Assembly (NCBI GenBank): GCA_902799555.1
Contig: CADCBB010000014.1
Coordinates: forward strand, 1 to 64,000
DNA length: 64,000 bases
Reading direction: 5' to 3'
Origin: an uncultured Bacteroidales bacterium
GTDB lineage: Bacteria; Bacteroidota; Bacteroidia; Bacteroidales; Paludibacteraceae
Shown: positions 14,370 to 24,451 of the stretch, one piece after another
How the letters are laid out: every line of letters starts with the position of its first letter
Numbering within the stretch: the first letter of the stretch is position 1
Position numbers and translations under genes: made by a program
The notes under the pieces: generated by a model
The model's database searches: none
What the model saw: the letters and a program-made list of their open reading frames with translations, nothing else
What the model was told of the DNA's origin: nothing

Positions 14370-15541
14370 TGACCAATTTTATCGACTACGTCAAGATTTA
14401 CTGCCGCTCCGGAAAGGGTGGCGCAGGATGTATGCACCTTCATCGCGCGAAGTATTTGCCCAAAGGCGGACCGGACGGCGGTGACGGCGGTAAAGGCGGG
14501 TCGATCATTCTGCGCGGTAACCGCAACCTCTGGACCTTGCTGCATCTGAAATATCAGAAGCATATCATGGCCACGGACGGCGGTAAGGGTGGTCAGAGTC
14601 GTTCGTTCGGCAAGGACGGCGAGGATAAGATCATCGAGGTGCCGTGCGGAACGGTGGTTTATGACGGCGAGACGGGTGAGTTCATCTGCGAAGTGAAGGA
14701 GCATAACGAGCAGGTGGTGCTGCTCAAAGGCGGTCGAGGCGGCTTAGGCAACTGGCATTTCCGTACGGCGACTAATCAGGCACCTCGTTATGCCCAACCC
14801 GGTGAACCGGCGCAGGAACGCACGGTCATCATGCAACTCAAAGTGCTGGCCGATGTCGGTCTCGTTGGTTTCCCGAATGCCGGCAAATCGACCTTACTCA
14901 GCGTCGTTTCTGCTGCCAAACCCGAGATAGCGGACTATCCGTTCACAACGCTCACGCCGCAACTCGGTATCGTCTCTTATCGCGACGGCCGGTCTTTCTG
15001 CATGGCCGACATCCCCGGTATCATTGAGGGAGCGAGCGAAGGACGAGGTCTGGGTCTGCGCTTCTTAAGACATATTGAACGCAATGCCGTGCTGCTCTTT
15101 ATGGTGCCGGTGACAAGCGACGATATCGTCAAGGAATACAAGATTCTGCTCCATGAATTGGAGCAATACAACCCCGAGTTATTGACCAAAGCACGCATCT
15201 TGGCCATCACCAAGATCGATGCCCTGGACGAGAAAGAACTCAAGAAAAAGAAAGCCTCCAAGAAGTTGCAGAAGTTGGACCTGCCTGTCGTCTTCATCTC
15301 GTCGGTTGCCGGCGAAGGTATCGACGAACTGAAAGATGCGCTGTGGGTAGAGTTGAATAAAGAACAGAACCAAGTGATCGAGATCTCGCACGCGCCAATA
15401 GACGTCCGAATCAATGAGGAAATGAGCGCTTCGCTCAATGATGAAATGATGGATGAAGACGAAGAGGGCACGATCTATCTCAACGAAGTGGAGGAAGAGT
15501 GGGACCTCGATAAATACAAAGGTATCGGATGGGATGAGTAG
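14369..15541 (+). CDS. obg: GTPase Obg
   Basis: 390 residues. Glycine-rich Obg fold (1-158; [20 protein letters not shown] at its end), then the G domain: GFPNAGKS (G1), YPFTTLTP (G2), [10 protein letters not shown] (G3), TKIDALDE (G4), SSVAGEG (G5). The C-terminus is an acidic tail rather than a long OCT domain. A ribosome-assembly and stress-related GTPase acting on the 50S subunit. Its stop overlaps the start of the CLC gene by 8 bases. Confidence 0.95.
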   Translation: MTNFIDYVKIYCRSGKGGAGCMHLHRAKYLPKGGPDGGDGGKGGSIILRGNRNLWTLLHLKYQKHIMATDGGKGGQSRSFGKDGEDKIIEVPCGTVVYDGETGEFICEVKEHNEQVVLLKGGRGGLGNWHFRTATNQAPRYAQPGEPAQERTVIMQLKVLADVGLVGFPNAGKSTLLSVVSAAKPEIADYPFTTLTPQLGIVSYRDGRSFCMADIPGIIEGASEGRGLGLRFLRHIERNAVLLFMVPVTSDDIVKEYKILLHELEQYNPELLTKARILAITKIDALDEKELKKKKASKKLQKLDLPVVFISSVAGEGIDELKDALWVELNKEQNQVIEISHAPIDVRINEEMSASLNDEMMDEDEEGTIYLNEVEEEWDLDKYKGIGWDE

Positions 15542-17345
15542 CACCTTTTATGATAGGATGATTGAGTGGCGGGAACGCCACATCAGCGAGAAGCACTTGG
15601 TGCTCCTCTTATCCTTCTTCGTAGGTGCTTTCTCGGCCGCTGCAGCTTCGTTGCTCAAGTCCTTCATTCATTTTATCCAGTGGTTTGTAGAGAACCATCT
15701 GATTGCCGGTGGCCATACATGGTGGTATCTTATCACTCCGGTCATCGGTATTACCTTGGCGGCGCTGTTCGTCAAGTATGTGGTGCGGGACGATATCTCG
15801 CACGGTATCACGAAAATCCTTTACGCGATCTCTCAGCGTAAGTCGATCATCAAAGCACATAACATGTGGAGCTCCATCGTGGGTTCGGGTCTGACGATCG
15901 GTTTCGGTGGATCGGTCGGAGCGGAGGCGCCTATCGTCTTAACCGGTGCCGCGATCGGTTCGAACCTTGCCAAAGCCTTCCGTTTGGACCAGAAGACGAT
16001 GATGCTCATGATCGGTTGTGGTGCGGCCGGTGCGATAGGCGGTATTTTCAAAGCGCCGATAGCCGGACTCGTCTTCACGCTCGAGGTGCTGATGATGGAC
16101 CTGACGATGACTTCGGTCGCTCCCTTGCTCATCTCCTCTGTCACGGCAACCGCTATCTCGTATATGCTCACCGGAACGGATCCGATGTTCCCCTTGGATG
16201 TCACCGAACCTTTCCTCGTGCAGCGTATCCCATGGTATCTGATCTTAGGCGCCGTCTGTGGTTTGGTCAGCCTCTATTTCACCCGCGGCATGAACCGTTT
16301 GGAGCAGTGGATGAAGCATAATATCCGCTCCATCGGTATGAAGATCCTCGTAGGTGGTGTGACACTGAGTTTGCTGATCTTCCTCTTCCCGCCGCTCTAC
16401 GGTGAAGGTTATGACGTGATCCGCCAACTTATCAATGGCGATAGTATCAGCGCCTTTAAGAACAGTCCTCTGGAAACCTATATGCTCTCTTCGGACAATG
16501 CCATCCTGCATTCGAAATTCAACACCCAGCTGGTGATCGTGGTCTATTTTGCGGCGATCCTGTTGCTGAAAATCGTAGCAAGTGTTGCGACGAATGGTGG
16601 TGGTGGCGTCGGAGGTATCTTCGCTCCTTCGCTCTTCATGGGTGCAATCGTCGGTTTCGTGACAGCGCGTATCATGAATATGGCGGGATTGTTAGTACCG
16701 GAGACGAATTTCGCTTTGGTAGGCATGGCAGGTCTGATGTCCGGTGTGATGCATGCACCGCTGACCGGTATCTTCCTTATCGCCGAACTGACCGGCGGCT
16801 ATCACCTCTTCATGCCGCTGATGATCGTGAGTGTGATCTCTTATCTGACGATCATGCTGTTTGAACCGCACTCGTTGTACGCGATGCGTCTCGCGCAGAA
16901 AGGCGAACTGCTCACCCATAACAAAGACCGGAACGTGCTGACGCTCCTCAAGATGGACAGCGTTCTGGAGACGGATTTCATTACGATCTTCCCGGAGATG
17001 ACTTTGGGCGAATTGGTGAAGGTGATCAGCGAGAGCAAACGTAATATCTTCCCGGTCATTGACCAAAAGGGCCATCTGAAAGGAATCTTATTGCTGGACG
17101 AGGTGCGTAACATCATGTTCCAGCCGCGCTTGTACAAGCGCTTCACGGTAGGCCAACTCATGACCTCTCCGCCCGCTATCTTGCGGTTCGACCTGCCGAT
17201 GGAGAAAGTGATGGAGATTTTTGAAGACACCGGCGCATGGAACTTGCCGGTAGTGGATCAGGAAAGGCGGTACTTAGGCTTTGTGTCCAAATCCAAGATT
17301 TTCAACTCCTATCGTCACGTACTCGTGCATTTCAGCGAAGAATAA
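15534..17345 (+). CDS. CLC-family chloride channel/antiporter with CBS domains
   Basis: 603 residues from ATG 15534; a longer frame inside obg is ignored. Membrane domain ~20-430 with the CLC anion-site motifs [13 protein letters not shown] (the Glu aligns with the gating glutamate of GREGP), and GGIFAPSL. Two C-terminal CBS repeats (about 455-600; [19 protein letters not shown] and [19 protein letters not shown]) may bind nucleotides. The gating Glu suggests H+/Cl- exchange, but this is inference. Translationally coupled to obg. Confidence 0.9.
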   Translation: MSSTFYDRMIEWRERHISEKHLVLLLSFFVGAFSAAAASLLKSFIHFIQWFVENHLIAGGHTWWYLITPVIGITLAALFVKYVVRDDISHGITKILYAISQRKSIIKAHNMWSSIVGSGLTIGFGGSVGAEAPIVLTGAAIGSNLAKAFRLDQKTMMLMIGCGAAGAIGGIFKAPIAGLVFTLEVLMMDLTMTSVAPLLISSVTATAISYMLTGTDPMFPLDVTEPFLVQRIPWYLILGAVCGLVSLYFTRGMNRLEQWMKHNIRSIGMKILVGGVTLSLLIFLFPPLYGEGYDVIRQLINGDSISAFKNSPLETYMLSSDNAILHSKFNTQLVIVVYFAAILLLKIVASVATNGGGGVGGIFAPSLFMGAIVGFVTARIMNMAGLLVPETNFALVGMAGLMSGVMHAPLTGIFLIAELTGGYHLFMPLMIVSVISYLTIMLFEPHSLYAMRLAQKGELLTHNKDRNVLTLLKMDSVLETDFITIFPEMTLGELVKVISESKRNIFPVIDQKGHLKGILLLDEVRNIMFQPRLYKRFTVGQLMTSPPAILRFDLPMEKVMEIFEDTGAWNLPVVDQERRYLGFVSKSKIFNSYRHVLVHFSEE

Positions 17346-17367
17346 CAATACCTACCACCCTTACTGC

Positions 17368-19758
17368 ATGAACAGAACAATAACCATATGGATTGCCTTA
17401 GCTCTGTCTCTTGCTTGTTTTGCGCAGCGGACGTATACCGTCAGCGGCTATGTGACGGATGTCGAATCGGGTGAGCGTCTGATAGGTGCCACCGTCTATG
17501 ATACGATTTCCCGTCAAGGAACGGTAACCAACACCGCGGGTTTCTATACGCTCACTTTACCGACAGGTAAACCATGTGCATTGGTGGCGAGTTACGTAGG
17601 CTTCTTGCCCAGTACGCCGTTTGTGACGGATAGTGCGCAGACACATCCTTTTATGCTCACCGGCGCCACGAAATTGCAAGAGGTAACGGTCCGGGGACAT
17701 CAATCGGTTTCGGCGCCGGATAATGTACAGATGAGTGCTATTGAGGTGCCTATTCAGCAGATCATTGCTATTCCAGCCTTGGGCGGCGAAGTGGATGTGC
17801 TCAAAGCGATCCAACTGCTGCCCGGCGTACAATCCGCCGGCGAAGGAAGCGCCGGTATCTACGTACGGGGTGGAGGACCGGATGAAAACCTCGTCATGTT
17901 GGACGGAGCACCGCTGTATAACATCAACCATGCGATGGGGATGTTCTCTGTCTTCAATGCCGACGCTATCAAGAATGTCACGCTATACAAAGGCAATTTC
18001 CCGGCACGCTTCGGTTCGCGCCTCAGTTCGGTCATTGATGTAAGGCAGAAAGAAGGAAATAACACGTTCTGGCATGGCGGTTTATCCATCGGCCTTATTG
18101 CATCCAAAATCAATGTCGAAGGTCCGATCTTTGGCAAAGCCCAATTAGACAGCCTCAAAGCGGGGTATACACCACGCGCCAAGACGACCTTTAATATCTC
18201 TGCCCGTCGTACGTATTTTGATGTGCTGATGGCGCCGATCATCAGTGCCCTCACTTCAACCATGGGGAACGGTGTCAGCCTATCTGCCGGCTATTATTTC
18301 TATGACGTGAATGCCAAATTATGCCATACCTTCTCCGAGAAAGATCGTTTGAGTATCGGCTTCTACAATGGTGCGGACGTCGAATACATGCGCATGAAGC
18401 AGGAGCAGAACAGCACCAATTCTTTTAACATGAATATGCGCTATTCATGGGGAAATACCTTGGCCGCTATCGATTGGCAGCATTGCATCAACCATCAGCT
18501 ATTCCTCCATACGCGTGTCCATTATACAGGCTATGACTGCCGTCTGAATCAATCGTTGAACCTTCTGGAGGATAATAAGGAAGGCAAGTCCCGTTTTGAC
18601 CAGCAGATGGGTTATACCAGTATGATCAATGATGTGGCCGCTTCGTCTTCCTTGGAGTTTACGCCGAACCAGAAACATCATCTCACGGCCGGTATCGAAT
18701 ATACTTATCATCATTTCCAGCCGTCGGTGCAGAACCATTTTATTCTTTCCGAATCCGACTCCGCTGCAGCGCTCTTCCGGATGGATACTACCTTGGGTGG
18801 CGAGGTGCTGCACGGCCATGAGGTAGCGGCTTATATAGAAGATACATGGACGCCCTGCTCCTGGTTCCGACTCAACTATGGCGCACGATTCAGTATGTAC
18901 GCCATTGATGGCAAGGTTTATCCTTCCGCTGAACCGCGTCTCGGCGCACGCTTCCTGCTGCATCGGGATGTCGCCTTCAAGATGAGTTACTCCTATATGT
19001 CGCAGTATGTGCATCTGTTGAGTAACAGTCAAGTGTCCCTGCCGAGTGACCTATGGGTGCCGGTGACCAAAGACATACCGCCGATGCGCTCCATGCAGGT
19101 CGCTGCCGGTTTGAGTTATGATATCTGCCAACAAGTAGAACTGAGTGTGGAGGGCTACTACAAACGCAGTCTGAATCTGCTCGAATACAAAGAAGGTGCT
19201 ACATTCATGGGCTATACGGACGATTGGCAGAAACAGGTAGAAGTAGGAAACGGCTGGAGCTACGGCGTTGAGGTGTTGCTACAACGCACCGTAGGACCGG
19301 TGACCGGTTGGATAGGCTATACCTGGAGCCGTTCCATGCGGCAATTTGAGCATATCAATAACGGCAAACCTTTCCATGCCAAGTATGATCGGGAGCATGA
19401 CTTGAGTATCACCTTGCAGTATCAAATCACACCGCGCATCGATATCGCCGGAACATGGGTGTACGGTACCGGTACCCGCGGTACGCTCACCACCCAAGTC
19501 TATTATGTGGGCAACAGCGCCATCGAGTATTTCAAAGAGCGGAACGGCTATATGATGCCGGACTATCACCGACTCGATCTGGCGGCTAATTTTCATTTCC
19601 CGCACAAGCAATTCGATCATATCCTTAATATCAGCTGCTATAACGTCTACTGCCGCATGAACCCCATGTTCGTTGAACCCGATATCTATAGCGGTAAGTT
19701 GTATCAGGTAAGTATCTTCCCAATCTTGCCGAGTATCAGTTATCATTTCAAATTCTAA
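17368..19758 (+). CDS. TonB-dependent outer-membrane receptor
   Basis: 796 residues. Signal peptide (WIALALSLACFAQ), a carboxypeptidase-like regulatory domain (~20-110; YTVSGYVTDVESGERLIGAT), a plug domain with LPGVQSAGEGSAGIYVRGGG and NLVMLDGAPLYN, and a 22-strand-type barrel ending SISYHFKF with a terminal Phe. It imports an unknown ligand in a TonB-dependent way. It is 4 bases upstream of a DUF4249 lipoprotein gene, a standing pair in Bacteroidota. The start ATG 17368 was chosen over 17281 because the signal peptide begins there. Confidence 0.92.
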   Translation: MNRTITIWIALALSLACFAQRTYTVSGYVTDVESGERLIGATVYDTISRQGTVTNTAGFYTLTLPTGKPCALVASYVGFLPSTPFVTDSAQTHPFMLTGATKLQEVTVRGHQSVSAPDNVQMSAIEVPIQQIIAIPALGGEVDVLKAIQLLPGVQSAGEGSAGIYVRGGGPDENLVMLDGAPLYNINHAMGMFSVFNADAIKNVTLYKGNFPARFGSRLSSVIDVRQKEGNNTFWHGGLSIGLIASKINVEGPIFGKAQLDSLKAGYTPRAKTTFNISARRTYFDVLMAPIISALTSTMGNGVSLSAGYYFYDVNAKLCHTFSEKDRLSIGFYNGADVEYMRMKQEQNSTNSFNMNMRYSWGNTLAAIDWQHCINHQLFLHTRVHYTGYDCRLNQSLNLLEDNKEGKSRFDQQMGYTSMINDVAASSSLEFTPNQKHHLTAGIEYTYHHFQPSVQNHFILSESDSAAALFRMDTTLGGEVLHGHEVAAYIEDTWTPCSWFRLNYGARFSMYAIDGKVYPSAEPRLGARFLLHRDVAFKMSYSYMSQYVHLLSNSQVSLPSDLWVPVTKDIPPMRSMQVAAGLSYDICQQVELSVEGYYKRSLNLLEYKEGATFMGYTDDWQKQVEVGNGWSYGVEVLLQRTVGPVTGWIGYTWSRSMRQFEHINNGKPFHAKYDREHDLSITLQYQITPRIDIAGTWVYGTGTRGTLTTQVYYVGNSAIEYFKERNGYMMPDYHRLDLAANFHFPHKQFDHILNISCYNVYCRMNPMFVEPDIYSGKLYQVSIFPILPSISYHFKF

Positions 19759-19762
19759 GACG

Positions 19763-20770
19763 ATGCAAAAATACCGGATATATGGTTTATTGATGGTCCT
19801 GATGACACTCGTCGGGTGTCGGGATATGTTCATTCGTGAGATCGATTTTGAAGGAGAGACCGAACCGGAGATGCTCGTTTTGACGAGTACGCTGGAGGTC
19901 GGTCAAACGCCGGAAATACAGGTGTCGCACTCGTTCTTCTTTAATCGTACCGACAAACGCCCGGATGATTGGATCACGGATGCCCAATTGACCATGCGCA
20001 TCAATAGCCAAACCTACACGCTCGCTTATCGCGATAGCGGATTCTATACCAATCCTTCCATCCCGCCTTTGGCGCCAAGAGATACCGTGCAGGTGGTGGC
20101 AAGCCATCCCAAGTACGCCACAGCGACGGCGCAGCAGATCCTGCCCGGACAGATAAAAGCCCAAGTGGCTTCTTATGAACTTCAGTCCGGCTGGCTCGTC
20201 TTTGATCTGGATTTAGATGCCTATCAAGGCAATCCGGATGATGTGATTGCTATCCATGCGGCAGGCCAATTGAAAGCGATGATGTTAGATAATCCGGTGA
20301 CATGGGATATGAATATCCTCTATTCCAACGACATCGTCTTTGCGCAAGCGCAGAACGCTGAAACGGAAGGGTACTACGGCGTCATGTACGGCGGACTGCT
20401 GTATTTCCCGGCTTCGCTCATGCAACAGCCGCGACGAATCCGTCTCTTTTTGGATTCGTACAGGATGCAATATGAATCATTGGATTGGTATAAGGACATT
20501 CAGATAGCTTCGCTGGAGGTTTATGTGATGGCCTGTACGCAGGCGGTTTACCGCTTCGATCAGTCTCAGCGCGATGCCTATGAAGCCAAATACCTCCCTG
20601 CGCCCAGCGGTTTGCCGACGCAAGATGAAAATGTCATGCAAGAGATCATGGATGAGATCCAAGCGATGTTGGGCGAACAAGAACCCCGATTGGTTTATTC
20701 GAATGTGGATGGCGGTTTAGGTATCGTAGCGGGTTGTAGCTCTTCAGTCTGCAGTTACGTATTTCTCTAA
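19763..20770 (+). CDS. DUF4249 lipoprotein, partner of the TonB-dependent receptor
   Basis: 335 residues. Lipobox TLVGC (Cys 19) gives a lipid-anchored periplasmic or surface protein. The N-terminal strands (MLVLTSTLEVGQTPEIQVS, TDAQLTMRINSQTY, PRDTVQVVASHPKYATATAQ) and the length match DUF4249 proteins that are encoded next to receptors of this type. Exact role unknown; probably a ligand-binding or lid-like partner. Its last 27 bases overlap the 3' end of xseB on the opposite strand. Confidence 0.85.
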   Translation: MQKYRIYGLLMVLMTLVGCRDMFIREIDFEGETEPEMLVLTSTLEVGQTPEIQVSHSFFFNRTDKRPDDWITDAQLTMRINSQTYTLAYRDSGFYTNPSIPPLAPRDTVQVVASHPKYATATAQQILPGQIKAQVASYELQSGWLVFDLDLDAYQGNPDDVIAIHAAGQLKAMMLDNPVTWDMNILYSNDIVFAQAQNAETEGYYGVMYGGLLYFPASLMQQPRRIRLFLDSYRMQYESLDWYKDIQIASLEVYVMACTQAVYRFDQSQRDAYEAKYLPAPSGLPTQDENVMQEIMDEIQAMLGEQEPRLVYSNVDGGLGIVAGCSSSVCSYVFL

Positions 20771-20905
20771 CTCCGCTTTGCATTGCTTGAGTAAGGCGGT
20801 AGCTTCGGCTGCCGCTTTTTTGTATTCCTCCATGCTCAGCGCTTCCGCCGATTCGAGTTGCGCGATGATAGCTTCCGCTTTTTGTATGGCTTCGTCGTAA
20901 TTCAT
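20744..20905 (-). CDS. xseB: Exodeoxyribonuclease VII small subunit
   Basis: 53 residues, missed by length-filtered gene finding. It starts MNYDEAIQKAEAIIAQLE and continues SAEALSMEEYKKAAAE, ending ELEKYVTAD. This is the XseB helical hairpin with the usual pattern of a first helix, SxExSLEE-like turn and second helix. It binds the large subunit XseA, which degrades ssDNA. No xseA is adjacent: the neighbour on this strand is a sugar transferase, so the large subunit must be elsewhere. It overlaps the DUF4249 gene tail to tail. Confidence 0.8.
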   Translation of the reverse strand: MNYDEAIQKAEAIIAQLESAEALSMEEYKKAAAEATALLKQCKAELEKYVTAD

Positions 20906-20906
20906 A

Positions 20907-20934
20907 ACCTTTCACCTTTCACTTTTCACTTCCC
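20907..20934. repeat. Heptamer tandem repeat between xseB and the sugar transferase
   Basis: Four 7-bp units: ACCTTTC, ACCTTTC, ACTTTTC, ACTTCCC. It fills the short gap and reaches into the last codons of the sugar transferase (HGKGK). Confidence 0.85.
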
Positions 20935-22197
20935 TTTCCCGTGGATGATGACACCGATGGTGAAGAACATAATCTTCAGATCGAGTAGTACCGACATATT
21001 CTCCACATAGACGATATCGCAATTGAGGCGCTCGATCATTTTCTCGATCGTATCGGTATAGCCTACGCGGATGGGGCCCCAACTGGTCAGACCCGGACGC
21101 ACTTTATACAAGAGGCAATAATAAGGCGCTTCCGCCATGATCTGTTGAATAAAGAAAGCCCGTTCCGGTCGAGGTCCTACTACCGACATCTCGCCGCACA
21201 AGATATTCCATAATTGCGGCAGTTCGTCCAGGCGGTATTTGCGTAGCCATTGTCCGACGGCTGTGATGCGCGGGTCGTGATCGTGGGTAATTTGCGGTAT
21301 ACCGTCTGCCTCCGCCTGGTCGATCATCGTGCGGAACTTATAGATGGTGAACGGTATCCCGTATTTGCCGATACGCTCTTGGCGGTACAGGATAGGCCCT
21401 TTGGAACTGCAGCGGATAAGGATGGCGATAACCGCCAATAGAGGCGACAGGATGATTAATCCTGCTGCCGAGACAGCCATATCAAAGGCCCGCTTGATAC
21501 ATAACTCCGCATCGGTCATGTGGTTCTCCGTGATCCGAATGAGCGACGGACGGTCCAATTGACCGATCCGTGCTGCACCGGTGAGCATATCATACACACG
21601 CGGTACCATACTGATCTCGCACGAGAGCGGATATAGTTGCGCGATTAGTTCGTATAGCTGTCGGTCGGTATAGTCAGCCGGCAGGTCGATGATCACCTCT
21701 TCCTGTTCGCCTGCTACCAGTGCCTTCGCTTCCGCCATCGAGTGCACTGTCTTGGTACGCGATATACCACGCCGACGTGAAAGCAAAGTGATTGTCAAAC
21801 GGGGAATATAGCTGAGTACGAATTGCAAACCAAAGAGCACCGCCAGCGATATCAGATAGCGGTTATAGGACTCCACTTTATCATCAATGATGATGATAAA
21901 GAAGAAGAACATAGAGATGATAATCGCCGAGACGAATGTCCGCATCAGTTCGCGCCAAAGGGGTTTCTGGAACGGACGCAGGTAGTAGCCGGATAGGTAA
22001 TAGACCAGCAAGCAGATAAACGGATAGACGAGCAACGGCAACCAGAAACTAAAGGCCGGAACCAACACATTGTCCAATATGCCTACGCGCCCTTCGTACG
22101 CCATCCATCGGAAGGCAAGAAAACAGAGCCATACCAGTTCGCTACTAATCAGATCGGCGAGAAGGTACCAGAGTTGTTGTTTGCGTCGCAGGGTCAT
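20926..22197 (-). CDS. Undecaprenyl-phosphate sugar phosphotransferase (WcaJ-like)
   Basis: 423 residues. Four or five N-terminal membrane segments (about 8-125), a short Rossmann-like linker, then the bacterial sugar-transferase domain (~230-423): KRAFDMAVSAAGLIILSPLL, ILYRQERIGKYGIPFTIYKFRTM, LRKYRLDELPQLWNILCGEM, SVVGPRPE, VRPGLTSWGPIRVGYTD. It loads the first sugar-phosphate on undecaprenyl phosphate to start a surface polysaccharide. Its ATG overlaps the tsaC stop (ATGA). The glycosyltransferases at 6.7-8.5 kb could work in the same pathway, but they are 12 kb away. Confidence 0.92.
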   Translation of the reverse strand: MTLRRKQQLWYLLADLISSELVWLCFLAFRWMAYEGRVGILDNVLVPAFSFWLPLLVYPFICLLVYYLSGYYLRPFQKPLWRELMRTFVSAIIISMFFFFIIIIDDKVESYNRYLISLAVLFGLQFVLSYIPRLTITLLSRRRGISRTKTVHSMAEAKALVAGEQEEVIIDLPADYTDRQLYELIAQLYPLSCEISMVPRVYDMLTGAARIGQLDRPSLIRITENHMTDAELCIKRAFDMAVSAAGLIILSPLLAVIAILIRCSSKGPILYRQERIGKYGIPFTIYKFRTMIDQAEADGIPQITHDHDPRITAVGQWLRKYRLDELPQLWNILCGEMSVVGPRPERAFFIQQIMAEAPYYCLLYKVRPGLTSWGPIRVGYTDTIEKMIERLNCDIVYVENMSVLLDLKIMFFTIGVIIHGKGK

Positions 22198-22787
22198 GGA
22201 CGAAGTATTTTAAAGCTGCCGTCGGCAAGCAATTGGATGATCGAACTGGGTTCAGCCGGGCAGTCATCCTCTCGCCTAAACCGGCAGACATAGTCGGCAC
22301 CATCGAGAATGGCCTGCTCTATCTCGGCATAGAAATGCGCGGTAGGATGTCCGCTGATATTCGCACTTGTCGATACAATAGGGTGCTTCAACTGGGCGCA
22401 GAGCGCTTTGCTGAACGGTTCTTTCGAGATACGGATACCGATACTGCCATCCTCTGCAATCAGGTTCGGCGCCATGTTGCGCGCATGGGGATAGATAAGC
22501 GTCAGCGGCTTGGTCTCCGCATCCTCAGAGGCCTCTAGCAATGCCCATGCCGTTTCCGGCACTTCGCCTACATAGTACGGCAGCTTGGACGGACTGTCCA
22601 GCAACACCAACATCGACTTGGAGTCCTCGCGTTGCTTGAGTGCATAGATCTTCGCTACCGCCTCCGCATTCGTCGCATCGCATCCTATACCCCAAACGGT
22701 ATCGGTCGGATAGACGATGATACCGCCGTTACGCAGCACACGCAACGCTTCCTGCAAATCCTCCTTATCGTATCGCAAGTCTGTCAT
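22194..22787 (-). CDS. tsaC: L-threonylcarbamoyladenylate synthase (TsaC/YrdC family)
   Basis: 197 residues. Makes threonylcarbamoyl-AMP from Thr, bicarbonate and ATP for the t6A37 tRNA modification. Visible: GGIIVYPTDTVWGIGCDATN, LKQREDSKSMLVL (the K-R-x-x-S-K nucleotide loop), SIGIRISKEPFSKAL and HPIVSTSANISG. Length fits the short TsaC type. Its own promoter lies 20 bases upstream. The window's TcdA acts later in the same modification. Confidence 0.93.
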   Translation of the reverse strand: MTDLRYDKEDLQEALRVLRNGGIIVYPTDTVWGIGCDATNAEAVAKIYALKQREDSKSMLVLLDSPSKLPYYVGEVPETAWALLEASEDAETKPLTLIYPHARNMAPNLIAEDGSIGIRISKEPFSKALCAQLKHPIVSTSANISGHPTAHFYAEIEQAILDGADYVCRFRREDDCPAEPSSIIQLLADGSFKILRP

Positions 22788-22806
22788 ATATGGTCTAATT
22801 TCGGCG

Positions 22807-22838
22807 CAAAGGTACTGCTTTTTTGCGAATTATGCAAA
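22807..22838 (-). promoter_or_regulatory. Promoter of tsaC
   Basis: On the minus strand: TTTG (22838-22835), 20 bases, TACCTTTG (22814-22807), with AAAAGCAG before it. Back to back with the CNNM promoter, whose -33 element begins 15 bases away. Confidence 0.85.
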
Positions 22839-22852
22839 TTTTTCTGATTTTA

Positions 22853-22884
22853 TTTGCATATATGTAAAAAAAGCAGTACTTTTG
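22853..22884 (+). promoter_or_regulatory. Promoter of the CNNM-smpB operon
   Basis: TTTG (22853-22856), 20 bases, TACTTTTG (22877-22884), with AAAAGCAG in front. The leader to ATG 22903 is about 15 bases. Confidence 0.85.
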
Positions 22885-22902
22885 TACCCGTTTTTGATAA
22901 GT

Positions 22903-24000
22903 ATGGGACTATTATTATTCTTTTTATTTGGCGCATTGGCCATCAGTTTTCTGTGCTCCGTGCTGGAGTCGGTCCTGATGTCCACGTCGCTCAGTTATAT
23001 CAATTTACGTGAAGAAGAGGGCTATCGTCCTGCTTCTTTAATGGCGCGTTACAAGGACGATACCGGTCGTCCCTTAGCGGCAATTTTATCGTTGAATACG
23101 ATTGCCAACACCATCGGAGCTGCCGGTGTCGGCATGCAGGCCACAGAGGTGTTTGGTTCGAAATGGTTCGGCCTTGTTTCGGCATGCGTGACCTTGCTGA
23201 TCCTGATCTTCGGTGAGATCATCCCGAAAGTGATAGGTACGACTTACTGGCGCGAACTGATGGGCTTCACGGCACGTACCATCCACGCCCTTATCTATAT
23301 CCTCTATCCGTTTGTGCTCTTGGTCGAACTCATCACGCGCATGTTCCCCGATAATGAGGATGAACCATCCGTTAGTCGTGAAGAAGTACTCTCGATGGTG
23401 AACGTCGGCGAAGAGGAAGGCGTAGTGGACGAGGATGAGAATAAAATCTTTAGCAACCTCATGCGCCTCGATTCGATTCACGCCTATGACGTGATGACCC
23501 CGCGTGTGGTAGCGAAGATAGCGCCGGAGAATATGACCCTCCGCGCCTACTACGACAATGATGAATACGACCATTTCTCCCGTATTCCGCTCTATAAACC
23601 AGAGGCACCGGAGTATATCACCGGCTATGTGCTGCGTAACGATGCCCTGGAAGATCTGACCGAAGACCATTTCCGTAAAACACTCGGTAGCATCAAGCGT
23701 TCATTGCCGGCCTTTGACCAAGATCTGACGCTTGGTACGATCTTCGACTCTATGCTCAAGCAGAAGAGCCAGATCGCGCAGATCATCGATGAATACGGCA
23801 TGTTCGTCGGTATTCTTACGCTGGAGGATATCATCGAGACCATTTTTGGTCTGGAGATCATCGACGAGAACGATACCGTCATCGACATGCAGCAGTATGC
23901 CCGCGAGCGTTGGGAGCAGCGCCAGAAGAAGTACAAGAAATTAGCAGTGAATACCGACAGTCAAAGCCAAGATAAGGCTAAGGATGAAGCAGAAGAGTGA
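22903..24000 (+). CDS. CNNM/CorC-family transporter-like protein with CBS pair
   Basis: 365 residues from ATG 22903 ([16 protein letters not shown]). CNNM transmembrane domain (~1-160) with [15 protein letters not shown] and [17 protein letters not shown], the signature of this family. Then a CBS pair (~185-325) with [16 protein letters not shown] and [21 protein letters not shown], and an acidic C-terminus. Members are linked to Mg2+/Co2+ or other cation efflux; the substrate here is unknown. The end overlaps the start of smpB by 17 bases. Confidence 0.9.
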   Translation: MGLLLFFLFGALAISFLCSVLESVLMSTSLSYINLREEEGYRPASLMARYKDDTGRPLAAILSLNTIANTIGAAGVGMQATEVFGSKWFGLVSACVTLLILIFGEIIPKVIGTTYWRELMGFTARTIHALIYILYPFVLLVELITRMFPDNEDEPSVSREEVLSMVNVGEEEGVVDEDENKIFSNLMRLDSIHAYDVMTPRVVAKIAPENMTLRAYYDNDEYDHFSRIPLYKPEAPEYITGYVLRNDALEDLTEDHFRKTLGSIKRSLPAFDQDLTLGTIFDSMLKQKSQIAQIIDEYGMFVGILTLEDIIETIFGLEIIDENDTVIDMQQYARERWEQRQKKYKKLAVNTDSQSQDKAKDEAEE

Positions 24001-24451
24001 CATAAAGATCCTGAACAAGAAAGCGAAGTTTGAATACATCATCCTGGACTGCTACACGGCAGGTATTCAACTCTTTGGCACGGAGATCAAATCAATCCGT
24101 GAGGGGAAGGCGTCGCTTGTCGACTCCTACTGCGCTGTAGAACACGGGGAAATGTACGTCAAGCAGATGCATATCGCGGAGTACCGCTTCGGTTCGTACG
24201 CGAATCATGAGGCGAAGCGGGATCGTAAGTTACTCCTGCAACGCCGCGAGATTCGTAAGATAGAACGCGCTACCAAAGAGACCGGTAAAACCATCATTCC
24301 TCTTTGCCTTTTCATCAACGAGAAAGGGCTGGCTAAAATGGAAATTGCCGTTTGCCAAGGTAAACATACCTACGACAAACGACAATCTCTTCGCGAAGCG
24401 GACGACAAGCGTCAGATCGCCCAACTCAAAAAGCAGTATCAGCCTACTTGA
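23984..24451 (+). CDS. smpB: SsrA-binding protein SmpB
   Basis: 155 residues. Binds tmRNA for rescue of stalled ribosomes. Visible: [45 protein letters not shown] OB core (positions ~6-45), [24 protein letters not shown], and the tail [20 protein letters not shown]. Start ATG 23984 lies inside the previous gene, so translation is coupled. Converges with metG, with a 13-base overlap of coding ends. tmRNA itself is not in the window. Confidence 0.95.
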   Translation: MKQKSDIKILNKKAKFEYIILDCYTAGIQLFGTEIKSIREGKASLVDSYCAVEHGEMYVKQMHIAEYRFGSYANHEAKRDRKLLLQRREIRKIERATKETGKTIIPLCLFINEKGLAKMEIAVCQGKHTYDKRQSLREADDKRQIAQLKKQYQPT

